NCBI GenBank assembly: GCA_031216915.1
Contig: CM062296.1
Coordinates: forward strand, 661,789,838 to 661,853,837
Direction: 5' to 3'
Source of the DNA: Pictodentalium vernedei
Lineage: Eukaryota > Mollusca > Scaphopoda > Dentaliida > Dentaliidae
Length of the DNA stretch: 64,000 nt
Positions within the stretch are counted from its first letter, which is position 1. The number at the start of each line of letters is the position of its first letter. The notes under the pieces are model-generated. The model ran no database searches. It was given only the letters and a program-made list of their open reading frames with translations, and was not told where the DNA came from. The translations under genes and the position numbers were made by a program. Of the stretch, positions 42,739-55,657 are shown in pieces.

Positions 42739-44735
42739 TTTTGTCCGTTACCCTGTTTTCGATAAAAATCAATAGCATCATCGATGCAATTGAGAATATG
42801 GTAGATTCTGCATTGTATGTTGATGTTTTTTTAATCTGCTATAGCAGCAAAAAATGAATGCTACAGAGCGCAAACTTCAGCTGGGTTTAAACAGAATCCA
42901 GAAATGGGCTACTGAAAACAGTTTTAAGTTTTCAAAGACTAACTAATTGTGTCCATTTATGTAAGCCCCGGAAGCATCATCTTGGTCCAGAGTTGAAAAT
43001 GGATGGAAATACCATTAAAGTTGTAAAGAAAGTGAAATTCTTAGGTTTGTTGTTTGACAGCAAACTGAATTTCACTTCTCACATAAAACAACTGAAAGTT
43101 TAATCTAAGAGAGCATTGAACCTCCTGAAGGTTGTTGGTAGCACTGATTGGGGTGCTGACCAAAAAAACATTGCTTCATCTGTATAGATCACTTGTTAGA
43201 TCTAAATTAGATTACGGTTGTGTGGTTTTCGGATCTGCAAGGAAGTCGTATATGAAGCCACTTGACGCGATTCATAATAGCGGCATTAGAATAAGTCTTG
43301 GTGCATTTCGAACATCACCAAAAGATTCAATGCTTGTTGAAGCTGAGGAGCCTTCTCTTGAGAAGCGACGAATTAAACTATCTCTCCAATTTGTAACTAA
43401 ATCTTTAATTGTGTTTCAGAACCTCAAAATGTTGAATTTTTTAATCGCCACCAGAAACATATTCCTCCATTGGGAATTAGAATTAAATCCCTCATGGAAT
43501 CTGCCAAAATTGATTCTGATTCTGTAAAAGAAAACCGTAAAACTCATATTCCTCCTTGGCATCTTAGAAAACCTACAGTTATTTTGGACCTTGCTTCTTC
43601 AAAAAAATCTGATACCAATTCCTTGCAGTTTAAACAAAAATATGCCGAAATAAAGTCCAGGTATAGTGCATATACAAGGATCTAAACAGATGGATCTGAA
43701 GATGGTGACAAAGAATCATCAGCTGCTGTTACTGGTGATCATATCACCTCAATCAGAATACCGAATCAGAGTTTTATTTTCACAGCTGAAGTTAAAGCTT
43801 TTCAACTCGCACTTGAACACATCGAGAATGTACAGGAAAAGAAGTTAATTATTTTTTCCGACTCTCTTTCCACTTTACTTGCTTTACTCAACCCCAGGTT
43901 GAAGAACCCTCTCATTTTGGAACTTCGTGAGAAGTTATCAGCTCTCATGTCTGACCAATGTGATATCGTGTTTTGCTGGTTATCCGGACATGTAGGTATC
44001 TCTGGTAACACCCGAGCAGACAGTGCACCAAAACAGGTTTTATCCAAGCCTCTCACTGATTTTAAGATTCCGTTCAGTGATTTCAAGCCTCATATCAGTA
44101 GTCACATCAAATCTATGTGGCAGGCGGAATGGGATGGAGCGACAAATAACAAGCTTCATCGCTTCCGACCAACTATTTCAGATCACTACCCGTCTAGTAA
44201 CCTTTGTAGAAAGGAGCTTGCAATTTTGACACGGTGACGTATTGGTCATACACGACTAACACATTCTTTTTTGTTGGAGGGTACTGTGCGACCAGAATGT
44301 ATTCCCTGCCAGCAGGTGTTGTCAGTGGAACACATTCTTTTACATTGTACTGATTTTAGTCTTAGTAGACGACAATACTTAATGTTGTGTCTCTTCGAGA
44401 CCTATTTTACAAAACAAATCCTCATAAAGTTCTGTCGTTCTTGAAGGAAATCAACCTTTTACATAAATTTTAAAATTGTTTTATTCTTTTAATCTGGACT
44501 CATCAAGTCTCAATTCCTCAGGTTAATTTAGAAGTTATTCACTCCTCTTCTCTACCCATTGTTGTTTAAATCATTCCGGTCTTTGACAGATCTATTGTAG
44601 GTATTCTCTATTTTTATTCAACCTTTTTACTTCTCAAATGATAAGGACTTTTTATATTCCATTGTTTTCTCGCCACGATATAGCCTTAGCTACTGATGTG
44701 GCGTTAAGCGCCAATAAATAAATAAATAAATTGAA
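42739..44735 (+). mobile_element. LINE 3' half, inverted duplicate
   Basis: Carries the end of the RT (damaged active site), the thumb/connection region with C-V-V-F-G-S-A-R-K-S-Y, and RNase H (43630-44240: T-D-G-S, W-L-S-G-H-V-G-I, N-T-R-A-D-S-A). It ends with a GCGTTAAGCGCC-(AATA)n tail at 44700-44731. Several stops and shifts are present. Confidence 0.8.
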
Positions 44736-45363
44736 GCACCGCAACGGAGCTTCAGCTTCAGATCTTACAGGAAATGTACAGGTGGCGGTGTGAATTGGGT
44801 TTTATTGGCAGGGGTGTGGGCAATGGATTCATTTTGGTAGAGGAGATGAGAGAGAGGCTCCTACACTTGGATTCAGTCATCCCTCTGTGTGGTGTGGGTC
44901 TGGTAGTCTTTGGAAGAAAAATATACACCCAGATCTACCTGGGCGTCAACTAGCCTAGATAAGTCAGGGTGTATATGATTCTTCTAGAAACTGTGCGTCA
45001 AAGGATCACATCCCTCCCCTTTCACAAAATATTGATTGCAAATCAGACATTCTTCGTATTTGTAACACTCCTTAGCAGTGGCTGCGGTTACTTACTGCGA
45101 GATGGTCACTGTACACCTCTATCTGGCATGCCTAACCAAACGTTCGGAGTGGTTCCCCCACCTGAAACCCCACCCCACTCCCAACTCAACCAGTGTGCAT
45201 CGTATATCAGATCTTTCTTCCGATATATGGTATCGTGAATTATGACATGTTCCATGTGTAATTATAGCCTTCAACTTGATCCCTCCCCTCCCTCCACGCA
45301 GCCCCCACCCCACCCAGCGATCCCTGCCACCCAACCATCCACCCCGGCCGTGGTGGTGCGGTA

Positions 45364-45735
45364 TTGAATTGCAAAACGCCTCGTTGTAGATTGCATGCTT
45401 TTATGCCTGATCAGAAAGAGAAAGTTTCCTCCGAACAAACGGAAAATCATTATCAGATTCGTAACTCCCTCCATTGTGATTCACAAAATATTATTTACCT
45501 TATCACTTGTAAACGCTGTCGGAAGAAGTATGTTGGTCAAAGTCAAAATCCTTTCAGAGAACGTTCTACTAGATACAAACATGATATAAAACATAATGCT
45601 GATGCATCAGTAGCGCAACATTTTAACTTTCCGGGTCATTCTTTGGATGATTTCGATGTCCAGCCTATTGAACAACCACCATTTAAAGACACATTAGAAG
45701 AAACGGATGAATTGAGAAAAAAAAACGTGTAGCTT
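45364..45735 (+). pseudogene. GIY-YIG segment, inverted duplicate
   Basis: Nearly the same protein as 38422-38820, including I-I-Y-L-I-T-C-K-R-C and K-Y-V-G-Q-S. This copy keeps the Cys of C-K-R-C that the other arm has as Arg. It ends in a stop after a poly-A-like slip at 45716-45727. Confidence 0.75.
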
Positions 45736-46369
45736 TTTGGATCCTTTAGCCATTTGATATGAACATATCAGACGGAGAATGCGAAAGGGGGTCCATCATT
45801 CCTTTCACTTTAACATACATGTAACAGAAGGAATATCGAAATAGCAAAATTATTAAAAGATGAATTCAGTTTAATGAACCTTTGAATCTTCGACCTGCCA
45901 TCGCTTATAAGAAAAACAAAAGCTTGCGTAATATCATTGAAAGGACTAACTTAGAGCCCATCAATGAATAACATAAATTATTGCCAGTCCGTTTAACCAG
46001 TTCATAAGCTCATCACTTAATGTAGTTTAAACAATTTTGTGTATTTTGTATCATGTTTGAAACCCATCAAGGTTAAGAAAATGTATATTTTCATGAAAAC
46101 AATATTTCGGCGGGTTATTACATGAAAAAAACATTTCAGTAGGAAATGTATGTGCCAGTGCGAATTTTTAATCTTAAACACACATACACACACACACACA
46201 CACTCATTCTTCCAACGGAGTGACCATAGCAAATTTATGGGAGACGGACAACATCACAATAGGAAAATGTCTTCAAAGGACGAAATCACAACGGACAAAA
46301 GCCCCATAAGACAGACCCCCATATACTATATGACAGAAATTCCCCACCTCAATCAATTGACATACTAAC

Positions 46370-46575
46370 TCCTCTTACGTAAGGCATACTAACTCCTACG
46401 TAAGAGATAATATCTCTTACGTAAGACATACTAACTCCTGCATAAGACATACTATCTCCTATGTAAGACATACTATCTCCTACGTAAGACATACTAACTC
46501 ATACGTAAGAGAAATTATCTCCTACGTAAGACATATTAACTCTTACGTAAGAGATACTAACTGCTACGTAAGAGG
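46370..46575. repeat. Inverted copy of the TACGTA minisatellite
   Basis: About eleven units of CTCCTACGTAAGACATACTA-type sequence, the reverse complement of the array at 37368-37597. Confidence 0.85.
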
Positions 46576-46611
46576 GAAAAAAATTCTCCTGTGACACCAG
46601 TACTCTTCCAT

Positions 46612-47229
46612 AGTTCCATTCAATAATTGCATTTAAAAAATACAGATGAATCGTTACGAGAATGAATGAAGACAAGATCATTTCGACGGAGACAATCCGA
46701 CCTTCAATTATACGGGGGGGGGGGGGGGGGGGAGGGGGAGGGGGATCCAAATCATATATCAGCGAATATTTTATTTTAATAATATGAAAACAAATCGAAA
46801 ATCTCACGAATTAACGAACGGATTTTTTCAATTCCTATATTAAACCGCAATACAGAGTTCTGGAAATGGAAGATATGGCATTTGTATCTGAATATTTTAT
46901 TAAATGTAGGTTTTAGAAATTTTCTGAATGAACAATATAATTGCTAATCAGGGACAGTCTCTGAAAGATTTTTCTCGCGAAACATTAATTGGTTATGTAA
47001 TCCTTCTCACGTGACCGCACTAAAACAGCTTTTCATACCCGGTCGTTCCAACACAAACGACGGGGTATTAACAAGTGCGGTTTTGTATGCAATGTACACG
47101 CATACGATGTGATTCGCTATGAGTAGAAAGGCTGAACATTGGATAATAACCTTTAAAGGTGCTCTCATTACTCGTTATCAATGGCTATCGTGCAGTGTTT
47201 TTTATTTATTTATTTTCTCTTTTCTTCTT
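46612..47229. other. Intergenic DNA with a poly-G run
   Basis: A G-run at 46715-46733 ends a block (GACAAGATCATTTCGAC...ATTATAC-Gn) that recurs at 63926-63996. No gene is recognised. Confidence 0.5.
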
Positions 47230-47313
47230 ATTATATAGAAAAGAAAAATGAAAAAAAAAAATAAAAAATAAAAATAATAATTATTAAAGATATAAGACAA
47301 AATAAAAAAATAT

Positions 47314-47749
47314 ATGTTAGTGATAAAGAACAGAAGATTTATGAGATCTTATGTCTATGGTCGATCAGTTTTCCTGGATTCAATGGTGGGAGTTCTATCG
47401 TGTACCTTCACCGGGATGTGGCAAAACAGATCGCTTTGACCACAGTGGAGGTCAGAAAGAAGACAATGATGGACATGGGTAAGAAAGCTGCACTGGAAGC
47501 GAGGACTAGAATTGCTTCGAAAGCTGGCAAGAGGAGTGTGATTTAATTCGGAAGTTGATAACACCAGTGGTTAAACAACCAGAATTGTCATCAAAATCGA
47601 AAGAGGTTCTAGCGAACATGAAACTTGGAAATTTCAAGGGTTCTCGCATAGTGCCGATACAGGAACTTGCTAAGATGTTAAACAGCAGCAGATCGGGATT
47701 GAAAATGGTTAAAAGTAAGAAAATAAAAAAAAATGTATATTATATATAA
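47314..47749 (+). pseudogene. Relic pX-like gene of a second Polinton
   Basis: It begins M-L-V-I-K-N-R like the gene at 11490. It then shows K-K-A-A-L-E-A-R-T-R-I-A-S-K-A-G-K-R and ends with I-V-P-I-Q-E-L-A-K-M-L, in order but over several shifts and stops. An upstream TTATATAGAAAAGAAAA box and AT-rich leader are also preserved. It is clearly a diverged copy of the same lineage. Confidence 0.8.
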
Positions 47750-47837
47750 AAAATAAATAAATAGAAAAATAGTTAAAAACACACACAAAAAAACTTATAG
47801 TTAAAAAAACCTTGAAAGAAAACGAGAATGTAAATCA

Positions 47838-48586
47838 AAGATTTATCATGGAAAGCACCGAAGATTGAGAGAGTAAATCACAAAGTCTTTCCCCAAAGCA
47901 TAAGAGGATTGATAGTGGGAAAATTGAATTGTGAAAAGATGAATCTGTTGATGAATCCTTTGTTGTGACTGGAGTGGTTGGATTACGACAGATTGTCTCT
48001 TTCCATCCAAATATGAATTACTGTGAAAAGCCCTGAGCACAAACTTACCGAAGGACATGATAATAAGAATCTTTGATCACTGAGACGGGTTAAAAAATGC
48101 AATCCAACACTTGCAACGATCTTGCAAGAGATGTTGAGAGAACTCCGAAATAATAAAACAGCGAATGTGGAATGTCAATTTTACGAAAACACTAACAACA
48201 TTACCGATCCTCGGAACTTAGATTTGGTGCACGGAAATCTCATGATCTTCAGTGACCTGATGTTGGAGAAACAGAATCAATGCTAATCTTACTATGTTCG
48301 AGGATGCCACAGCAACATGGATTGTTTCTGTCTCAAAATTATTTCAAATTTCCGAGATAGACCATAAGAGAGAATGCGAATTTTCTGGGTCGATTTCCTC
48401 AAGATCTCAAGAATCTCGATCACATCTACTATGTGGGCAATGACATAAGCAAAAGAGAATTCAAGAGATTTTGTAAGTGGGTGTGGGATTAATTTTGTGG
48501 TCATCGATCTGACAAGTAGTAAATACCATGGAAAATATAGGAAGGGATTCGACGATTTTTATATTCTGGACGATTGCAGCTAATAA
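47838..48586 (+). pseudogene. Relic packaging ATPase of the second Polinton
   Basis: Aligns with 11955-12803. The region before and over Walker A (AGCATAAGAGGATTGATAGT) is recognisable, but the P-loop reads G-K-L-N-C-E-K-M, so it lost key residues. Downstream blocks for L-E-K-Q-N-Q-C, H-S-N-M-D-C-F and R-E-N-A-N-F-L-G follow across shifts and internal deletions. Confidence 0.8.
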
Positions 48587-48727
48587 TGAATAGAGAGATA
48601 AAATAACCATATTAAGTAGAAATAAAAAAGGAAATAAATATACAAAAAACAATTATTAAAATTTAAAAAAAAAATTGCGAGAATATGAAACTTAAGGGGC
48701 TAAAAAAGTAATGGAATTTTATTTATT

Positions 48728-49612
48728 TTGAAAATTCTCACCTCTGATATTCCTTCAATTCAAATTAAATATACACAAAATGTACATCAAAATGAAGATT
48801 GAGATGTATAGAACACGAAATACATGTGTAATCAACTCATAGAGTCGTCCATAGGCACCACTGGTTCCTGGAAGTCTTCTACCGTATTCGTACCAGAACT
48901 GATAATTTAATAATATTTCACGAGAACAGCTTGTGGCCAAATGTGCTTTACATATCCAAGAACAAAGCTAGGGTATCAAAATACTTCAAAACACAGCGAC
49001 AGAGCTGCATGGGGGTAAATTCCCAAACCTTTGCTTTTGTTTACACCCGATTTACGGTCGACGTCATTGGACGGAAAAGGCATTTATATACAACGCCGTT
49101 TAAAATCAAATAATGAGAAAGATCGCCTTAATATAGTATACTGTCATTAGATAGAGACTTCATAGTTGCCATATTCAATGCAGGGTATCATGATACCTGT
49201 TGAAATTTCTTAGAATTACGATTTTGTTTTTCGATGGAAATTCGTGGTATCGAGTGATTTGCGCATGTCTGTCTAACATGGAAACCATCTTCAATAAAAT
49301 GCAGACAGTGTTGTCCTTTTCCAAAATGCAGTCGTATCGCTGCACTCGAACGTGTTTTGAATGCCTAGCTTTGTTATTGAATATCTGAAGCACATTCGGC
49401 CATGAGTTGTTCTTGCGAAATATTATTTTTATTATCAGTTCTGGTACGAATATGATAGCAGACTTCCAGGAACCAGTGGGGCCTGCTGTCAACTCTATGA
49501 GTTGATTACATATGTGTTTCGTGTTCTATTCATCCCAACCTTCATTTTGATGTATAATTTGTGTATATTTAATCTGAATTTAAGGAATATCAGAGGTGAG
49601 AATTTCAAAATA
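48728..49612. mobile_element. Foldback element, unit 1
   Basis: Its two halves are inverted copies of about 430 bp. Ends read TTTTGAAAATTCTCACCTCTGA and GGTGAGAATTTCAAAATAAA. Blocks such as CACTGGTTCCTGGAAGTC occur near 48860 and, inverted, near 49470. No protein is recognised. It sits immediately right of the ATPase relic. Confidence 0.7.
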
Positions 49613-49631
49613 AACAAAATTACATTTGTTT

Positions 49632-50553
49632 ATTTTGAAATTCTCACCTCTCATATTCCTTAAATTCAGATTAAATATACACAAATTAAACATCAAAATG
49701 AAGGTTGGGATATATAGAACACGAAAAACAAATGTAATCAACTCATAGAGTCGACTGTAGGCACCACTGGTTCCTGGAAGTCTGCTACCGTATTCGCACC
49801 AGAACTGATAATAAAATAATATTTCATCACAACAACTTGTGGCCAAATGTGCTTCATATATCCAAGAAGAAAGCTGGGCATTCAAAACACTTTCGAATAC
49901 AGCGATAGGACTGCATTTTGGAAAAGGACAACACTGTCTGCATTTTTTTTATTGAAGATGGTTTCCATGCTCGACAGACATGCGCAAATCACTCGTTACC
50001 ACGAATTTCCATCGAAAAACAAAATCGTAATTCTAAGAAATTTCAACAGGTATCATGATACCTTGCATTGAGTATGGCAACTGTGCAATCTCTATCTAAT
50101 AACAGTATACTGAATGAAGGCGATCTTTTTCATTATTTGATTTTAGACGGCGTTGTTTTTACATGCTTTTTCTGTCCGATGACGCCGACCGGAAATCGAA
50201 AGTATACTCATACGTAAACAAAAGCAAAGGCTTTGGAATTTTCCCCAATTCAGCCCTGTGGCCGTGTTTTGAAGAACTTTTATCCCCTAGCTTTGTTCTT
50301 GGATATATAAAGCACATTTCGCCACAAGTTGTTTTCGTGACATATTATTAAATTATCAGGTCTGGTGCGAATACGGTAGCAGACTTCCAGGAACCAGTGG
50401 TGCCTACAGTCGACTGTATGAGTTGATTACACATGTGTTTCGTGTTCTATACATCCCAACCTTCATTTTGATGTACATTTTGTGTATTTTTAATTTGTAT
50501 TGAAGGAATATCAGAGGTGAGAATTTTCAAAACAAACAAAATTTCATTACTTA
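49632..50553. mobile_element. Foldback element, unit 2
   Basis: A second copy of the same palindromic unit directly adjoining unit 1. Its left end, TTTATTTTGAAATTCTCACC, makes a perfect inverted junction with the end of unit 1 around 49612-49640. Its right end adjoins the truncated TTAA transposon. Confidence 0.7.
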
Positions 50554-52576
50554 TGTTACATTGCAAAACATTCTTTTCAGAGTTTTAGTTCTGGACCTTT
50601 CATGCTTCTTACTTCCAACTATAACACTTAATTTATCGATTAATGGATGAATAGAAAAGTCCTGTCATAATCAACATTTTGAGTTTCATAAGCCTTCAAA
50701 ACAGCTCCGATAAAAGTGTCAAACATCAGATTGGTGGCTTTATACAGAATATTCATTAGGTTGTTGCTTGATAAGTAATAGGAACAAAATCTTCACAAGA
50801 AAATTCTGTAGCAATACAATTGAGGGTATTAGCAGGCACTTTGCAACAAATTGTAACAAATCAATTAGTTATAAACAAAATTTTCTAACTCCAAAGAGTG
50901 AAAAAGTACCACAACTCTGAAAAAATATGGGAAGAAACACATGCTACAGCAGCTACACAGGCATTGTTTCCCCGTGATGCTCGATCACAAAACCAAATAT
51001 CCTTCAAATTGGAGTAGCAATGGTTAAGATACAAGGGGGAATGTTGGTACATGTAATGATGAATGGGTAAGACTAAGATTAAGAGGACAGGGGTCACCAC
51101 TGCACTGCCCTAGATCATAGTAGATGCACCTTTGATTTTCCAACTTCCAGGTCTGGGGCATAATAATCGCAACACACCCACCTTATCAGTTCATAATTTC
51201 AGTAAAATAAAAGAAATTATCAATTTGAATTAAATAATAGATGATGGAAAATATTTGGCTTCCTTCGCCTTCTCGTACTATTTAATTACCACAAACAATA
51301 TCAGTTTGATGCCGACAAACGAAACTGAACGCATGTGGTTTGGTTAAAAAGTAACTCGGCATGAATAATGAAGAAATTGCGAATATTTCGTGTATTTCAT
51401 TTATTTAAAAGCCAATTGCAGCTAATATTGACCGTGCATTCGATAATTCGTTTCGGTTTTGACCACACGGCCACGCTGACACTCCGTGACAGCGGTTATG
51501 TTTATTGTGATATGCAAATTGGGGGATGGTTTCCGGTGAAGGAGATTTGTCACATTTATCAGTGTAAAACGATCATAAAAGACACTGATCGACGCTTGTA
51601 TTACTATGGTTGGTTGCAAGAAAAAAACTAAATTCTCAGCATCGTCCAAGCGCACCTTATTTAAAAGCACGAATGCATCATTTTCAACCCATCTTCAATC
51701 GGTCCTTTGCAGACATCAAACATACCCGCCTTCAAATTCCATGGTTACTAGGAAGTAAATAACTTCGCAGCGACAGGGGGAAATTAACACGCTCAATATA
51801 GTTCCAGGTCACTTGGAATATACTTCGTGAAAAAGTGATTTCTGAAGCATTCTGCTTACTTTGTTATGAATATCGTCTTATTTTATGTGTATCGTCCCGA
51901 TTTTATACACTCGGTTATTTTTTTTTACAAGTGGTTCATGTCGTCTTTCTAGTGCGCAATAATTCAGATTTTTTGTCAACAAAAAAGTTCAGACGGCCTG
52001 TAAACACGAGAGGGAATTTCGAACCATATTTTGCAGTTATGACATTAACAGCTGAAGTACTTGCTGTCACCTGTTTGCAAATCCGCTCATACATTGTCTC
52101 GAACAAATAAAGGGCGTGATCACGTCCTTGCATTCTTACGATTGCCCAAATTGAGTATTTCTTCAAGAACCACATCGTAATCACATAACCGGAAAAACAT
52201 CGTTGAAACATGGCCACATCCGGAACATCAAAAATTTGTGTTGATGTTATTACATTCAAACGTCAAAACCCACCAGAGTGTGTGTCCAAAAAAATGCTTT
52301 CTCCGAGTCTGCAGTATGTTATCATTATATTGAGGACAAGGCTTTCGAATTACCGATTATTTTGTGGTTTACCGGTTCGTTACTTATGGCACTTGCAAAT
52401 TAATCTTCTTCAAAATCATAAAATTCACTTTTTTCCTGAAAAAAATTATATGTACCTTTTCTATGCACTTTACTCATTATTTTGATATATAATTTGCCTC
52501 TCCTTACTTCTCTTATCTGTTTCTGAGGCATTGGGAAAATGTCAAAAAATTGACCAAAGTTAGGTTGGACGACCCC
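50554..52576 (-). mobile_element. TTAA transposon copy with empty Polinton site
   Basis: Reverse complement of the segments flanking the Polinton (7841-8801 and 27060-27720). The TTAA-adjacent terminus GTTGGACGACCCC is at 52564-52576, next to TTAA 52577-52580. Its other end is truncated at the foldback element. At 51216-51221 the Polinton target appears once, with uninterrupted flanks. It also holds about 390 bp (about 51719-52112) absent from the other copy. Confidence 0.85.
51216..51221 (-). other. Unoccupied Polinton integration site
   Basis: A single GATAAT on the - strand lies between sequences that, in the other copy, are separated by 18.3 kb of Polinton and two GATAAT copies. It is a direct view of the pre-insertion state. 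Confidence 0.9.
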
Positions 52577-52580
52577 TTAA

Positions 52581-53260
52581 GTAGATAACTAAAAGTCATT
52601 TTTTCACTTCAAAATCACTTTTTGTTCTCTTCATTTATCATTGGTGTGTTAATCAAATAGCAGTGATCCAACAAATATAAAACATCAACATCCGAAATGT
52701 TTCAATTGTGTGTTTTGGCACTGTGCATTTTGGTTGAAATTTGGGGAAACATAGTCCTTAATTATCAGAAAGGAAAGCTGAAAACACAGAAAGAACAACC
52801 GATAATACAACTGCACAAGATTCTTTTTGATCATTGTAAGCGACAACAAGACTCAATTCATGACGAAATTCAATCTCATATGTCCTGTATTATGGTGATA
52901 TCATTCTTGGTGGTAATGTTCTGTGGTCGGTGATCATACCAGGTGGGGCTTACCTCCAAATAGTGGTCTTTACATAGAACCCAGTGTACATACATAGCTA
53001 CATTATTATGGCAGATAACATAATCAGTGGATGCCAGGTCTTAGCAAGATGAAATGATGTGCTTGACCGTTTCATGCTGCATTTGCAGTATGACAGGGGA
53101 AATGAAGCAATCTGACCGAGGGTACAGTCGACACAGAGATAGATATAGCAAGGAAGTAGTGGTACAAGTCAATATTAATGGATGATAGTTTAATCAATAG
53201 TACTGGTACAAGGCCGCAATGGAAGAAGACTGCTGTAGAAGCTAATGATAGGACAGATAG
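52581..53260. other. Intergenic DNA, nothing recognised
   Basis: No gene-like frame beyond short chance ORFs; no family motif seen. Confidence 0.4.
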
Positions 53261-53269
53261 ACCATAGGC

Positions 53270-54060
53270 AAGTAGTGGCCTTGGAGCTTTGGAGATAAGA
53301 TGGAAGCCGTTGGTAAGACTACATTAGACCTCATTGAGGGATTTCTCATGTCCCTCATGGCCTCATATGACACAAAAAGGATTCTCCAAAAGGTATCCTC
53401 GATAGGTATCCTCCAATAATACAATACCAGGCCATAGGTATAATCAAATACCGAACTGAGGCTAAGAGGGATAGTAAATGAGGCCTCATTGAGGGATTTT
53501 TTCATGGCCCTCATGCCCTCAAAAGAAGTGAGGCTAAGGGAGATAGTAAACGAGGCCTCTGAGGGATTTCTCATGGCTCTCATGGCCTCATACGACAAAA
53601 AGAGATTCTCCAGAAAGTATCCTCGATGGGTATCCTCAAATAATACAATACCAGGCCATAGGTATCCTCAAATACCGAAATGAGACTAAGAGGGATGGTA
53701 AATGAGGCCTCATGTTTTTTTTTTCATGGCCTTAAAAGAAATGAGGCTAAGAGGGATAGTAAATGAGGCCTCATTGAGGGATTTCTCATGGCCCTCGTAG
53801 CCTCATGTGACAAAAAAGAGATTCTCCAGAAAGTGTTCTCGATAGGTTTCCTCAAATAATACAATACCAGGCCAAAGGTATCCTCAAATACTGAAATGAG
53901 GCTAAGAGGGATAGTAGATTAGGCCTCATTGAGGGCTTTTCTCGTGGTCCTCATGACCTCAAACGAAATAAGGTTAAGAGGGATGGTGAATTAGACCTCA
54001 CTGAGGGCTTTTCTCATAGATCTCATGGCCTCATACGACTAAAAAGGGATTCCATAACCA
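53270..54060. repeat. GAGGCCTCAT tandem repeat array
   Basis: Interlaced units of about 65 and 150-215 bp carry GAGGCCTCATTGAGGG, TTTCTCATGGCCCTCATGG, GATTCTCCAGAAAGTATCC and ACAATACCAGGCCATAGG. An inverted, shorter version is at 58620-59035. Confidence 0.75.
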
Positions 54061-54146
54061 GAGACATTTCATAAAAAGGGATTCCATGGGACGTGGCCAT
54101 TGGATATAGAGGTGATGAGAATCGGATAGGACTTCGTTATAATAAG

Positions 54147-54769
54147 CCTTTTTCAAAACTGCCATCTTGGACTTTAATCTATGCATGGTCACGGGTCGTG
54201 GGGTGTAAACAAAGTGATTTCCATGTTCATCGCGTTGAGTTCTATGTCAGCCAAATCAACTAGTTTTGTCAAATATCAAGTTTAAATTCGTAAAACCGAT
54301 GTCATCATTCGAATTAACTGAAGGGGCAACCCTAGATGATGTTAAACGATGGAATATCGCAGGTTTACAGAGTTTTTTTTTTACGGAGGCGAGGACTTGT
54401 TTTGAATGGCAACAAGGACACGTGTGTTGCATGGAGTTTCTCGGCTTGGGAAATCCCCGGAAGTTATTGAAAACAGTGCCCATGGCCACAGAGTCATGAC
54501 ACAGCGTGCATTCAAACACCATTTATGTCGATAGGAACACAACTGGAAATAATGAAAATTCTCATACAATATTGCTATTGCCTTAAACAAATGGTAACCT
54601 TGGCTAAATATTTTTTTGAATTCTCACTAATGAACGTATAATGGGGTCCGAAGCACTTCACCCGCTCTCTTCTCTCATTTCCCACAACGTGTTTTCTTGA
54701 AATGTTTACACTCGCGATCTGTGACCTTGCATAAATTGAAGTCCAAGATGGCAGTTTCGAAAAAGGTTT
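54147..54769. mobile_element. 623-bp TIR element inserted in the left repeat arm
   Basis: Ends CCTTTTTCAAAACTGCCATC and its complement at the right are inverted, flanked by ATAAG at 54142-54146 and 54770-54774. The homologous opposite arm at 58545-58560 lacks the insertion. Inside, a + frame (54266-54499) has an L-D-D-V-K-R-W-N-I-A-G-L-Q-S stretch that could be the start of a SAP-like domain. No transposase was recognised. Confidence 0.65.
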
Positions 54770-54774
54770 ATAAG

Positions 54775-55442
54775 GTGAGATAACTCTGCATAGAGATTAC
54801 GGGGGATGAAGCAATCTGATTGATTAGTTAGCGCCAGTAAAGTGAACTAATTAGGTGATCTAGATAAATGAAACAACAAGAGTACTCGGAATAGGGTCAG
54901 AACTAACAAGAACAGACCAGAACAGCTAAATATAGCAATAATAAGCAAAGCTGTTCCAGCTGATAGGCTCTTCTACTCTACTGGACTATACAGCAGGACA
55001 AAAGAACATGGTCGGGTAGACGAAAACTATTGCATAGATTTATAGAAGCAGAGAATTCTGAAAGGATTCGAAATAGTACAATATGTCGGGTTGTTTGTGG
55101 TAATTCTACGAATCGGGAAAATACTCCTTTTTAATCGAACACACCCTCTGAACATACCCCTGTCTTGTTGTAGGCCTTTGGGTAACATAGCAACCACGTG
55201 CTACCATACAAACCAAGATGGCGGCCCCCGTATACAAAACGGACGACGGAAACACGGGTCACACTAACAACACGCGCTGTGCATGCACACTAATACCACG
55301 TATCACTATGGGGATGACGTCACAACATGCATGGCCGCTCCCGCGGGTTACCATGACAACATAACATGGCGCCACTGGGCCACGTGACTATGACGTCACA
55401 TGAGATCCCCCAAACTAGGGGTGAAAAGCCCGAGACATACTA
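54775..55442. repeat. Left inverted arm next to the second Polinton relic
   Basis: Blocks including AGTTATCTC-like, GGGTCAGAACTAACAAGAA, GAACATACCCCTGTC, AAACGGACGACGGAAACA and TGACGTCAC recur in reverse complement and mirrored order at 57886-58540. The inner ends of both arms read CATACTACT/AGTAGTATG. The inner part is GC-richer and contains repeated TGACGTCA/CACGTG-type sites. Confidence 0.75.
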
Positions 55443-55454
55443 CTGACAATCCCT

Positions 55455-55657
55455 CTGTCAAAAGCATTTTGGTGAACATGTACGTGATCTCTAGAAGTTA
55501 TGTGAATGGTGGCACACAGCCCATGATCTAATTTTCTTTCCAGACATCTCTACAGGCTACAAGATCATAGAGGAACCACAAAATCTAGTCTATCTGCCCA
55601 TGATAACACACACTTTGTACAGTATCACCACCAAATTAACATCAAAATGGGAGTAAA
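55455..55657 (+). pseudogene. Relic 3' part of the second Polinton's penton gene
   Basis: It aligns with about 13335-13540, through S-R-S-Y-V-N-G-G-T-Q-P-M-I and N-L-V-Y-L-P, with stops and a shift. It begins immediately beside the inverted arm, so the 5' part was lost at that junction. Confidence 0.8.

Larger units (their letters stand above)
42739..46611. repeat. Right arm of the large inverted repeat
   Basis: Mirror image of 37328-41481. The RT active site here reads Y-V-D-V instead of Y-V-D-D (about 42817-42829). The RNase H, LINE tail, GIY-YIG segment, CA tract and TACGTA minisatellite follow in inverted order. Confidence 0.85.

Noticed and set aside
48690-48715. Second terminus of the truncated TTAA transposon copy (TTAAGGGGCTAAA)
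   Set aside because: Only the first eight bases match the transposon end, which is too little to claim.
54256-54522. Cys-rich - strand frame as a zinc-finger gene
   Set aside because: Cys pairs are irregular and no His spacing fits a known finger; the + frame of the same element is equally open.
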